Assembly: GCA_000828075.3 (NCBI GenBank)
Contig: JXCB02000039.1
Location: 23,073 to 87,072 of the forward strand
DNA: 64,000 nt
Source of the DNA: Tolypothrix campylonemoides VB511288
GTDB taxonomy: Bacteria; Cyanobacteriota; Cyanobacteriia; Cyanobacteriales; Nostocaceae
Direction: 5' to 3'
Every line of letters starts with the position of its first letter. Position 1 is the first letter of the stretch. Both the position numbers and the translations under genes were made by a program. Under the pieces are notes generated by a model, which made no database searches, was not told the origin of the DNA, and saw only the letters and a program-made list of their open reading frames with translations. Shown one piece after another: positions 43,921 to 52,374 of the stretch.

Positions 43921-43946
43921 CCCCCCCTTTTCTAGGGGGGCTTTTT
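43921..43946 (+). terminator. Rho-independent terminator after the ferritin-like gene
   Basis: A C7 run and a G6 run (43935-43940) form a strong stem, with CTTTTTG following. 37 bases after the stop. Confidence 0.8.
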
Positions 43947-44106
43947 GAAAATTTAAGGATTGACTCGTAGGGTAGAAATGATACTTATGAATGAACCGCA
44001 GAGTACGCAGAGTACGCAGAGGAAGAGGAAGAGAGAGGAGGAAGGGAGTGATGTTAATTATTTACAATCAACTTTCTGAGCGGTTTGGGTCTGAGGAATT
44101 CTTACG

Positions 44107-45477
44107 ATGAAACAAATGCACTTAGCTGGCTTTATGCTAGCTTCCCAGGTTGTTCACTCTCACGCTCTGTGGCGGCATCCCAAAACTGATTTAGGTTTTC
44201 TACAAGCTGAATTTTATCAAAATATTGCTCGTGTTTTAGAGCGTGGCAAATTTGATTTAGTTTTTTTCGCTGACTCCTTATCTGTACCAGATAAATATGG
44301 TGGTAGTTTTGCAGAAACAGTGAAGTACGGTGTTCAAGGGGTTGCTCGATTAGATCCGCTACTGGTCGCCGCTACAATGGCGGTGGCTAGTCAACATATT
44401 GGCATTGGTGTCACTCGTTCGACTACCTACTATCACCCCTACGATTTGGCGCGAGGTTTTGCGACACTAGACCATCTTAGTAAAGGTCGCGCTGCTTGGA
44501 ATGTTGTGACTTCTCATAGAAATTCGGAAGCGAAAAACTTTGGTTACGAAGAACATTTAGAGCATGATGCTAGATATGACCGCGCTGATGAATTTCTGGA
44601 AGTTGCTTTCAAACTGTGGAACAGTTGGCAAGAAGATGCTTTAGTTTTAGATAAGAAAAATGGTATATTTGCTGACCCTAGTAAGGTGAATTATGTTCAC
44701 CACAACGGCAAATGGTTAAAGTCACAAGGTCCTTTATCTGTACCTCGTTCTCCCCAAGGTCGTCCGGTGATTATACAAGCTGGCGCTTCTGAAAAAGGGA
44801 AAGAACTTGCTGCTAAATGGGCAGAAGTGATTTTTGAAATAAAATATAGTCCAGCACTGATGAAGTCTTTCTATCAGGATGTTAAGTCACGAATGAAAAA
44901 ATACGGACGACATCCTGATGAGTGTAAAATTTTGCCAGCAGTGATGCCATTTGTAGGAGAAACAGAAAGCGTAGCCAGAGAAAAACAAGTCTTTCACAAC
45001 GAGTTAGTCCATCCACAAGTCGGGATACTTATCCTGTCTAGTCATATGGATTATGACCTTTCACAATATTCGTTAGATGAACCACTACAAAAGGTGGAAA
45101 TTAATGGTTCTAGAGGTCTTTTGGAACTTGCCCAAAAGCTTACTGATGAAGAAGGTTTGACTCTAAGAGATATAGGAAAATTATATGGTAGGAGTATTTT
45201 GGTACCGCAAATTGTGGGTACTCCTACACAAATTGCAGATGAGTTAGAAGCCCTGTTTCAAGAAGGTGCTGGTGATGGTTTTGTGATTTCCCCAGCTTAT
45301 CTTCCTGGTGCTTTTGAAGAGTTCGTTGAATTGGTGGTACCAGAGTTACAAAAACGCGGTTTATTCCGCAAAGAATATGCAGGAGCAACATTACGAGAAA
45401 ATTTGGGACTTCAGCAAAATAATAGGTTAACAGAGGCGATGGTCCCAAGGGAACCCGCTCAAGGAGCGATCGCATGA
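44107..45477 (+). CDS. NtaA/SnaA/DszA-family flavin-dependent monooxygenase
   Basis: The 456-residue protein belongs to the luciferase-like subfamily that includes nitrilotriacetate and dibenzothiophene-sulfone monooxygenases. Marks: LDHLSKGRAAWNVVTSHRN, ARYDRADEFLEVAFKLWNSW, GRPVIIQAGASEKGKELA, and VGTPTQIADELEALFQEGAGDGFVI, which closes the barrel. Like DszA it should act on an organic sulfone or sulfonate with FMNH2 from a partner reductase. GAGGAA precedes ATG 44107. Its stop overlaps the start of the metQ-type gene (ATGA), so oxidation is translationally coupled to an uptake system. Confidence 0.87.
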   Translation: MKQMHLAGFMLASQVVHSHALWRHPKTDLGFLQAEFYQNIARVLERGKFDLVFFADSLSVPDKYGGSFAETVKYGVQGVARLDPLLVAATMAVASQHIGIGVTRSTTYYHPYDLARGFATLDHLSKGRAAWNVVTSHRNSEAKNFGYEEHLEHDARYDRADEFLEVAFKLWNSWQEDALVLDKKNGIFADPSKVNYVHHNGKWLKSQGPLSVPRSPQGRPVIIQAGASEKGKELAAKWAEVIFEIKYSPALMKSFYQDVKSRMKKYGRHPDECKILPAVMPFVGETESVAREKQVFHNELVHPQVGILILSSHMDYDLSQYSLDEPLQKVEINGSRGLLELAQKLTDEEGLTLRDIGKLYGRSILVPQIVGTPTQIADELEALFQEGAGDGFVISPAYLPGAFEEFVELVVPELQKRGLFRKEYAGATLRENLGLQQNNRLTEAMVPREPAQGAIA

Positions 45478-46349
45478 CTATAAAAATTCACCGTCGCTTT
45501 TTTGTAATGGCGGTTGTGTCCTTCACCGCATCAACGGTATTTGCTAGTTGTACTGCACCCCAGAATAATGGTACAGCTTCTAGTCCTACTGCTACCACAG
45601 CCGCTAATGTAACCACAGGTACGAAAGAGAAAATTAAAGTTGGAGTTACACCTGTACCAGCAGGAGAGATTTTAAAATTTGTCAAGGATAATTTGGCAAA
45701 TGATGCAGGATTAGACATTGAGATTGTTACTTTCAACGATTATGTGCAGAATAACTCGGCTTTAAGAGATGGACAAATTGATGCCAATTACTTTCAACAC
45801 GTTCCTTTCATGCAGGATTATAGTAAGCAGAAAAATCTACAAATGTACGCATTTACCCCGCAAATTCATTTGAATCCTGTTGGGCTTTTTTCTAAAAAAC
45901 ATAAGTCCCTTGCAGAAATTCCCCCCAAAGCTTTAGTCACAATTCCTGATGATGTGAGTAATGCTCATAGAGCGCTGAAGGTGATGGAAGAAGCTGGATT
46001 AATCAAGCTTAAATCTAATGTCAAACAAGCAAGCCCCAAAGACATCATTGAAAACCCCAAGAATTTGCAAATCAAAGAAATACCAGGAGCGCAGGCAATT
46101 CCTAGTTTACCGGATGTAGACTTAGCTGGAATTACAGGCAACTGGGTTGTACAATCAGGGATGCGAACTGATAAAGATGCTTTGGCACTAGAATCAGCGC
46201 GGAATCCTCTCTACGCTGTAACGCTGGTTACTTTACAAGGAAAAGAAAACGAGCCAAAAGTTCAAAAACTCTACAAATTACTGCGTGATGAAAGGGTGAA
46301 GCAGTTTATCAAACAGAAGTATCAAGGAGCCGTCCTTCCGATTCCTTGA
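45474..46349 (+). CDS. metQ: MetQ/NlpA-family binding lipoprotein
   Basis: The 291-residue protein has a leader ending in TVFASC (lipobox) and a Ser/Thr-rich linker. The NlpA-type binding domain follows: KIKVGVTPVPAGEILKFVKD, LDIEIVTFNDYVQNNSALRDG, DANYFQHVPFMQDY, NPVGLFSKKHKSL and the C-terminal QFIKQKYQGAVLPI. MetQ proteins bind methionine or related thioethers. AAGGAG lies eight bases before ATG 45474. It is coupled upstream to the DszA-like gene and is followed after 24 bases by metN. Confidence 0.9.
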   Translation: MTIKIHRRFFVMAVVSFTASTVFASCTAPQNNGTASSPTATTAANVTTGTKEKIKVGVTPVPAGEILKFVKDNLANDAGLDIEIVTFNDYVQNNSALRDGQIDANYFQHVPFMQDYSKQKNLQMYAFTPQIHLNPVGLFSKKHKSLAEIPPKALVTIPDDVSNAHRALKVMEEAGLIKLKSNVKQASPKDIIENPKNLQIKEIPGAQAIPSLPDVDLAGITGNWVVQSGMRTDKDALALESARNPLYAVTLVTLQGKENEPKVQKLYKLLRDERVKQFIKQKYQGAVLPIP

Positions 46350-46373
46350 AATACACAATGGAGAAATGACTAG

Positions 46374-47351
46374 ATGATTGAGTTAATTAATGTCCGAAAA
46401 ATTTTCACTCAAGGTGAGCAAAAAGTAGTAGCGCTAGATGATATTAGTCTTCACATTAAAGCAGGTGAAATATTCGGCGTTTTAGGACAAAGTGGTGCAG
46501 GGAAAAGCACACTTATTCGCTGCGTCAATCAGTTAGAAAAGCCCACCTCCGGTTCTGTTTGGGTCAATAATCAGCAAATGACTGCGCTTTCTGGTGCAGC
46601 CTTGCGTCAAGCACGCCAGCAAATTGGGATGATTTTTCAACACTTCAATTTGCTCAGTTCCAGAACAGTTGCTGAAAATATCGCTTTTCCCTTGGAAGTG
46701 ATGGGTTACACCAAACTGAAGCGAAAGGCGAAGGTAGAGGAATTGCTGACACTCGTTGGATTAGAAGGGAAAGCAAATGCCTATCCAGCGCAGTTATCTG
46801 GCGGACAAAAGCAACGTGTCGGTATTGCAAGAGCTTTAGCAGCAGAACCAAAAGTTTTGCTGTCAGACGAGGCGACTTCAGCCCTCGATCCACAGACAAC
46901 CCGCTCAATTTTAGAACTTCTGCGTGACCTTAACAAGCGTATGGATCTGACTATTTTGCTCATCACTCATGAAATGAGTGTAGTCAAGCAAATTTGCGAT
47001 AGTGTAGTCATACTCCATGCGGGTAAGATTGTTGAACAAGGACGAGTCAGTGATTTAGCTGCCCAACCAGACTCTTTACTTGCACGCGAATTCTTTCCTC
47101 GTTGCAAAGGCTATACACCTCGTCCCGGAACAGTAGTAGCTACTTTAGCATTTGCCGGAGAAGTCGCCCGAAATTCTATATTCTCTACCTTGGCACGTCG
47201 TTTCGATGTCGATGTCAATATCCTCAACGGTAGCGTCGAAACTGTCGGATCTCAACACGTTGGTCAGTTTCAAGTCGAACTGGAAGGAGCTAAGGTGACG
47301 CAAGCGCTGGAATACTTACACAAGTCAGAATACGCAATAGAGGTACATTGA
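46374..47351 (+). CDS. metN: MetN methionine-type ABC transporter ATPase
   Basis: The 325-residue protein has an ATPase domain with Walker A GQSGAGKST, signature LSGGQKQRVGIARAL, Walker B VLLSDEATSALD and switch ITHEMSVV. A C-terminal NIL domain (about residues 250-325: DVDVNILNGSVETVGSQHVG, VTQALEYLHKSEYAIEVH) is the regulatory domain that mediates transinhibition by intracellular methionine in this family. The stop shares a base with the ATG of metI. Confidence 0.92.
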   Translation: MIELINVRKIFTQGEQKVVALDDISLHIKAGEIFGVLGQSGAGKSTLIRCVNQLEKPTSGSVWVNNQQMTALSGAALRQARQQIGMIFQHFNLLSSRTVAENIAFPLEVMGYTKLKRKAKVEELLTLVGLEGKANAYPAQLSGGQKQRVGIARALAAEPKVLLSDEATSALDPQTTRSILELLRDLNKRMDLTILLITHEMSVVKQICDSVVILHAGKIVEQGRVSDLAAQPDSLLAREFFPRCKGYTPRPGTVVATLAFAGEVARNSIFSTLARRFDVDVNILNGSVETVGSQHVGQFQVELEGAKVTQALEYLHKSEYAIEVH

Positions 47352-48007
47352 TGCAAGGGTGGGAACTCGTTAACAGCTTATGGCAAGCTACAGTTGAAAC
47401 TTTTTACATGGTAGGAATATCAGCTTTGGCGGCTGTCTTGTTGGGTTTACCTCTGGGTTTACTACTGGTGATGACAAATCCTGGTAATATTCTGGATGCA
47501 CCCAAAGTTAACCAAGTTTTGAGTGCGATCGTTAACACTGGACGCTCATTCCCCTTTATCATTCTCCTTGTTGTTTTAACACCCCTTACCCGTCTGATAG
47601 TCGGCACATCTATTGGTAGTACGGCGGCGCTGGTTCCCCTAACTCTGGCTGCTATTCCCTTCTTTGCCCGCATCGCTGAAACCAGCATTTTGGAAGTAGA
47701 TAAAGGTTTGGTAGAAGCAGCAGAAGCAATGGGTTGTAACTACTGGCAAATTGTATTGAAAGTACTCATTCCTGAAGCTTTGCCATCGTTAGTTCTAGGC
47801 GTCACAATTCTCATCGTCAGCTTGCTTAATTCATCTGCAATGGCTGGAGCAGTTGGTGGTGGTGGATTAGGTAATTTAGCAATTCAATATGGCTATCAGC
47901 GATTTGATGTTGGAGTCATGTTTGCCACAATTATTATCCTTATTATTCTCGTACAACTGATACAGCTTTTCGGTGATTTGTTAGCCCGACAAATCAGAAG
48001 ACGATAA
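47351..48007 (+). CDS. metI: MetI methionine-type ABC transporter permease
   Basis: The 218-residue protein has five hydrophobic helices and the coupling loop VEAAEAMGCNYWQIVLKVLIPEALPSLV. MVGISALAAVLLGLPLGLLL at helix 1 and MAGAVGGGGLGNLAIQYGYQRF near the end are hallmark MetI sequences. It starts at the ATG overlapping the metN stop (TGATG). Completes a standard MetNIQ transporter. Confidence 0.92.
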   Translation: MQGWELVNSLWQATVETFYMVGISALAAVLLGLPLGLLLVMTNPGNILDAPKVNQVLSAIVNTGRSFPFIILLVVLTPLTRLIVGTSIGSTAALVPLTLAAIPFFARIAETSILEVDKGLVEAAEAMGCNYWQIVLKVLIPEALPSLVLGVTILIVSLLNSSAMAGAVGGGGLGNLAIQYGYQRFDVGVMFATIIILIILVQLIQLFGDLLARQIRRR

Positions 48008-48261
48008 ATCAAAATTACTCATATATACTAGAAAATTTTCTTCCTACTCTGTCTCTGTCTACTTACCGTCTCTCTAGCTCTTATAACTTTAAATTTCTAG
48101 CAGTCCTAAATCATTGGTGAAACTCTCTCTTTTCCTCCTCTGCGCCCTCTGCGCCTCTGCGGTTAATTAAATAAAATATTTTTCACAAATCATATAGAAT
48201 TGCTATATCTGTATATTTTTAGCACATTAATTATGAAAATATCGCTTTCATAAAATATAAT

Positions 48262-49149
48262 ATGAATCTTAAAAAGAAACTCTCAAAAAATCATCGTCGT
48301 TTTTTTCTAATAGCCACAAGCGCTTTCACAGCATCTCTAATTTTTTCTAGTTGCAGCACAAATCAAAGCCAGTCACCTGGTAATACCACTACCAATACAG
48401 TGGCTTCTCCAATTCAAGGAAACCAACAAAAAGATGTCATTAAAGTTGGTGTGTGGGCGGTTATCTCTGAAGATATTTTAAAGTATGTTCAAGGGAATCT
48501 TGCACCCAATGAAGGCTTAGATATCCAGATAGTTAAATTCAACGATTGGATACAGCCAAACACGGCTTTGAAGGATGGACAAATTGATGCGAACTATTTT
48601 CAACATAATCCCTTTATGAAGAACGCTACCAAGCAACTCAACCTGAATTTAGTTATGTTGCATCAGGGTTTTTTAACACCGATGGGTATTTATTCTCGGC
48701 GGGTGAAATCTCTGGCTGAGGTTCCGCAAAAGGCGACTGTTGCTATTTATAGCGATAGAAGTAACGGCGATCGCTCTTTGAGGTTGTTAGCAGACAAAGG
48801 TTTAATCAAGCTTAAGGAAAATGTGGCGGAACTCGCAACTGTCCAAGACATTGCTGCTAACCCAAAAAATCTTCAAATCAAAGAGTTAGAAGGACCAGCG
48901 ATTGTGCGATCGCTTGATGATGTGGACTTAGCTGTGTTCTCCGCAGGGTTGCGTCTGCAAGCTGGGCTGCAACTGCAACCTTTACAACAGGAGTCAATAG
49001 CCCAAAAGCGCTATGCTGTGGGACTTGTCACTTTGCAGGATAAACAAAACGACCCCAGGATTCAAAAGTTGAATAAACTGCTCACCGACTCCAAAGTCAA
49101 GGACTTTATCAATCAAAAGTATCAGGGTGCTGTATTATCGGTCTTCTAA
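48262..49149 (+). CDS. Second MetQ/NlpA-family binding lipoprotein
   Basis: The 295-residue protein has leader and lipobox LIFSSC. The NlpA fold shows VIKVGVWAVISEDILKYVQG, LDIQIVKFNDWIQPNTALKDG, DANYFQHNPFMKNATK and the ending DFINQKYQGAVLSVF. It is a paralogue of 45474-46349 but diverges at the ligand-facing positions (MGIYSRRVKSLAEVPQ versus VGLFSKKHKSLAEIPP). A second binding protein beside one MetNI pair implies a wider ligand range. Separated by 254 bases with a CTGCGCCTCTGCGG-type repeat from metI. Confidence 0.88.
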   Translation: MNLKKKLSKNHRRFFLIATSAFTASLIFSSCSTNQSQSPGNTTTNTVASPIQGNQQKDVIKVGVWAVISEDILKYVQGNLAPNEGLDIQIVKFNDWIQPNTALKDGQIDANYFQHNPFMKNATKQLNLNLVMLHQGFLTPMGIYSRRVKSLAEVPQKATVAIYSDRSNGDRSLRLLADKGLIKLKENVAELATVQDIAANPKNLQIKELEGPAIVRSLDDVDLAVFSAGLRLQAGLQLQPLQQESIAQKRYAVGLVTLQDKQNDPRIQKLNKLLTDSKVKDFINQKYQGAVLSVF

Positions 49150-49195
49150 AAACCCAAGTTTGGAACTTTCGGAATTTTGTATGATGTGATTTAAT

Positions 49196-49230
49196 ATGGT
49201 TATAAAATACGGTAAGTTACTCAAGTTACA
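49196..49230 (+). promoter_or_regulatory. Recurrent TACGGTAA motif, site F
   Basis: GGTTATAAAATACGGTAAG with core 49208-49215, then TACAGATA at the same spacing as in sites B and C. It reads toward the broken binding-protein gene starting at 49307. Confidence 0.5.
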
Positions 49231-49306
49231 GATATTTGCAAAAACTGGTATGACGCCCAAATAGCTGCGACTTCAACTCCTAGCCCTTGAGATTAAGGAG
49301 GAGATT

Positions 49307-50377
49307 GTGGATATTTATCGAAAACAATACATCTGTCGGTATAGAGAAACCCTGAGTACCCAGAGACTTGGCAGAGTCTTCATTGTTTGTTCCTGTATTG
49401 GTTTCATAGCTGCTGGTTGCACGCCACAAACTGCTGGTTGTCGCAAAGGAAACGAGTAATAACACAGCAATTAGTAAACAAAATTTCACAAACACCAATA
49501 TCATTCGTCTAGGGTATCAAAAAGGAGGGATTATTCCCATCGCACGACAACGCGGTGAGTTAGAGCAAGAACTGAAAGGACAAAACATCAAAGTGGAATG
49601 GAGTGGTCCGTTTGACCGTTGTGCAACTCTGCTGCAAGCCCTCAATGGGAATCGAGCTGACATTGGTGGATGTGGTGACATTCCATCTATATCTGGTATT
49701 GCTGCGGGACAGCCTCTTTGCATAGGAGCCGTACAGCCTCCCAAACCAGATTCTTTAGGCAATGCCATCTTAGTACGCGGTGACTCTTCTATACGTAAAG
49801 CTGCTGATTTAGTTGGTAAAAAAGTTGCTGTTAATCAAGGTGGTGCAGGCGAATATCTGTTACTAAATGTTTTGGAAAAAGAAAATATTCCGAAAGAGAA
49901 AGTCCAACGGGTTTACTTATCGCCAAATGATGCAGCACCCGCCCTGTATCAAAATTCTGTTGATGCTTGGGCAGTCTGGGAACCATATATTTCCATTGCT
50001 GAATTAGAACATAGGGCGAGGAGAATTACCACCACCCATCCAGCCCCTACTTACGGCATTATGGTCGTACGGCGTGGTGCAGCTAAAATCCACAAGGTGT
50101 AAAAGCAGCGCTGGTTGCTCTTGGCAAAAATGCCGAATGGCTGAATCAAAATCCCTCATCTGCTGCGGAATTTATGGTCAAGGAACTAAAAGTTTCCTCG
50201 ACGGTAGCAAAACAAGCGACCAAAAACCGAGGTCCAGAATCAGTCACATTTCCCAATTCAGAAGATATCGCCAATCTCCAGAAAACAGCTGATTGGATGC
50301 TTGAGCAAAAGATTATTCCTCAACGTGTAGACATTGCTGCTGCTTTATGTCCAACGGCAAAAGTTAGCGTTAAATGA
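49307..50377 (+). pseudogene. SsuA-like binding lipoprotein, two frameshifts
   Basis: GTG 49307 follows a near-perfect GGAGGAG ribosome site. The leader ends in the lipobox FIAAGC. The first frame stops at 49457-49459; a shift in the preceding 40 bases restores VAKETSNNTAIS and then IIRLGYQKGGIIPIARQRG, VEWSGPFDRCATLLQALNG, PSISGIAAGQPLCIGAV and KVAVNQGGAGEYLLLNVLE. A second shift near 50095 is needed to continue from AAKIHK to VKAALVALGKNAEWLNQNP and the end VDIAAALCPTAKVSVK. All domains remain recognisable, so inactivation is recent. Two sequencing errors could give the same picture. Confidence 0.8.
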
Positions 50378-50385
50378 CTCATTTT

Positions 50386-50476
50386 AGGACTTACGCAGAA
50401 GTTGCGGAAAACGAACCGCAGAGGACGCAGAGGACACAGAGAAATAAGAGTTTGAGAGGGTTTTTGCGTAAGTCCT
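50386..50476. mobile_element. 91-bp MITE-like element
   Basis: AGGACTTACGCA at 50386-50397 and its exact complement at 50465-50476 bound the element. The ends equal the first bases of the IS at 1827, so that transposase could mobilise it. The inside holds the common GCAGAGGACGCAGAGG-type repeat and no coding sequence. Confidence 0.7.
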
Positions 50477-50515
50477 ATCATTTCTCAAACCCAATAGAAA
50501 AAAGGGGGTTGATTC

Positions 50516-51622
50516 ATGACTGTAGAATTTATAGGAATGATTGGGACGCGCCCAGCGTCTGAGTTGAATAGTCCTGCGGTATCTCTGACGGGAGGAACTG
50601 TAAATCCAGATTACGTCCGTAAATTTGCGAAGGTTCATGAAGACGGTGGCTTCGACCGGGTATTAGTCGGTTATAGTTCCACAGGACCTGATGGTTTTAA
50701 TGTTGTCAGTTACGCGGCTTCTGTAACAGAGAGACTAAAATTTTTATTGGCACACCGTCCCGGTTTTGTGTCTCCCACTTTAGCCGCCCGGAAATTGGCA
50801 ACGCTTGACCACTTTACTCAAGGGCGGATTGCTGTTCACATTATCACAGGGAGTAGTGATGCTGAACAGCAGCGAGACGGTGACTGGCTAGACCACGATA
50901 CCCGTTATCGTCGTACTGACGAATATCTCGATATTATCCGTCGGGTGTGGACGAGTGCAGAACCCTTTGACTATGAGGGCGAGTTTTACCGCCTGAAAAA
51001 CGCTTTCTCGGATGTAAAGCCACTCCAGAAACCTTATATCCCGATATATTTTGGCGGTGCTTCGGGTGCAGCCGTGACGGTGGGTGCAAAACACAGCAAT
51101 GTCTATGCTTTTTGGGGGGAACCATTAGCAGCAATTAAACAGCGAATTGCAGAAGTCAAAGCCGCCGCACCACCAGGAAAACCTTTGCGCTTTAGTGTCT
51201 CCTTGCGTCCTATTTTAGGGGAAACTGAAGAAAGGGCATGGGAGCGAGCACGTTATATTTTGTCACGGATTCGGCAAACCCGCGCTGATGCGGGTTTACA
51301 ATTACCTGTTGGTGTTGCCGCTAGACCCCAAGCTATAGGTTCGCAGCGGTTACTGGAGTTTGCCCAGGAAAGTGAGATTCACGACAAACGCTTGTGGACA
51401 CCTGTAGCTGCAGCTACGGGTGCTTACGGCAATACAACTGCCCTTGTTGGGACACCAGAACAGGTGGCTGAGTCACTCGTGGATTATTACGAAGCCGGAG
51501 TGACAACTTTGCTGATTCGCGGTTTTGAGCCTGTGGAAGATGCGATCGCCTACGGTCGAGATGTAATTCCCCTTGTGCGTTTAGAAGTCCAACGGCGAGA
51601 ACAACAAGCGGTGAACGTTTAA
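50516..51622 (+). CDS. Alkanesulfonate monooxygenase-like LLM flavoprotein (SsuD-like)
   Basis: The 368-residue protein is a luciferase-like monooxygenase: VEFIGMIGTRPASELNSP at strand 1, FDRVLVGYSSTGPDGFNVVS, LKFLLAHRPGFVSPTLAARK, RIAVHIITGSSDAEQQRDGD and DTRYRRTDEYLDIIRRVW. The conserved Arg and His positions around the active site follow SsuD and relatives that oxidise alkanesulfonates with FMNH2. ATG 50516 is close behind the MITE, so the native promoter may have been altered. Followed after 77 bases by the thiol-dioxygenase-like cupin. Confidence 0.87.
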   Translation: MTVEFIGMIGTRPASELNSPAVSLTGGTVNPDYVRKFAKVHEDGGFDRVLVGYSSTGPDGFNVVSYAASVTERLKFLLAHRPGFVSPTLAARKLATLDHFTQGRIAVHIITGSSDAEQQRDGDWLDHDTRYRRTDEYLDIIRRVWTSAEPFDYEGEFYRLKNAFSDVKPLQKPYIPIYFGGASGAAVTVGAKHSNVYAFWGEPLAAIKQRIAEVKAAAPPGKPLRFSVSLRPILGETEERAWERARYILSRIRQTRADAGLQLPVGVAARPQAIGSQRLLEFAQESEIHDKRLWTPVAAATGAYGNTTALVGTPEQVAESLVDYYEAGVTTLLIRGFEPVEDAIAYGRDVIPLVRLEVQRREQQAVNV

Positions 51623-51699
51623 ACCGGATCAGATGTAGAAGAGAAACAGGAGAATCGGTCGTAAATCCTCATCCAAAATCTCATAAAACCCAAAATCCT

Positions 51700-52374
51700 A
51701 TGCCTGACACCACTATTCTCGAACCCCTAGAAGCAGATCAATGGTTTGTTGATAGCCAAGATCTGCGAGAGTTTGTGACTCAAGCCAGAGAAATTAGCTT
51801 AAGCACTGCTCACAACCGAGAAGAAACTCTCAGCGCACTCGAACCCCACTTTGCCGCATTGCTGAAAAAAACAGATTGGCTACCAGAACAATTTGCTCAA
51901 CCCAATCCTGGGAGCGGTTTGGGGGGAGGTATCGGTCAATGGCTACTGTTCCGCGCTCAAGACCGTTCGCTGAGCGTGTTTAGTTTGGTCATTCCCCCTG
52001 GTTCAAAGACTCCCATCCATGACCATCTCTCTTGGGGACTGGTAGGCTTGTATAAAGGCGAACAAGAAGAAACTGTCTACCGCCGTGTTGATAATGGCGA
52101 GTTAGCTGGATATGCCCAATTAGAGATTGTTGGTGTTTACCAAGTGCAAAGAGGCAGTATTTACCGCCTATTACCGCCCGATGGAGATATCCATTCTGTC
52201 AAAGCCACAACTGTATTTGCCCCGTCAGTATCGATTCATGTTATGGGCAATGATACGGGTAGTATTTTGCGGCATCAGTATCAGCTAGAACAAAATACTG
52301 TACGGTCATTTCGCTCTGGATATTCCAATGCCCCTTACAAAGAACAAAGGACAGATTATGCCAAATTTCACTAG
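51700..52374 (+). CDS. Cysteine/3-mercaptopropionate dioxygenase-like cupin
   Basis: The 224-residue protein is a single cupin. The three-histidine iron site is visible: His107 and His109 in TPIHDHLSWG and His165 in GDIHSVKA. The order and the surrounding VFSLVIPPGSKTP and WGLVGLYKGEQEETVY match thiol dioxygenases, which convert a thiol to a sulfinate with O2. Which thiol is used cannot be judged. It overlaps the class II aldolase start by 17 bases, so the two are coupled. The likely role is releasing sulfinate for later C-S cleavage. Confidence 0.85.
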   Translation: MPDTTILEPLEADQWFVDSQDLREFVTQAREISLSTAHNREETLSALEPHFAALLKKTDWLPEQFAQPNPGSGLGGGIGQWLLFRAQDRSLSVFSLVIPPGSKTPIHDHLSWGLVGLYKGEQEETVYRRVDNGELAGYAQLEIVGVYQVQRGSIYRLLPPDGDIHSVKATTVFAPSVSIHVMGNDTGSILRHQYQLEQNTVRSFRSGYSNAPYKEQRTDYAKFH

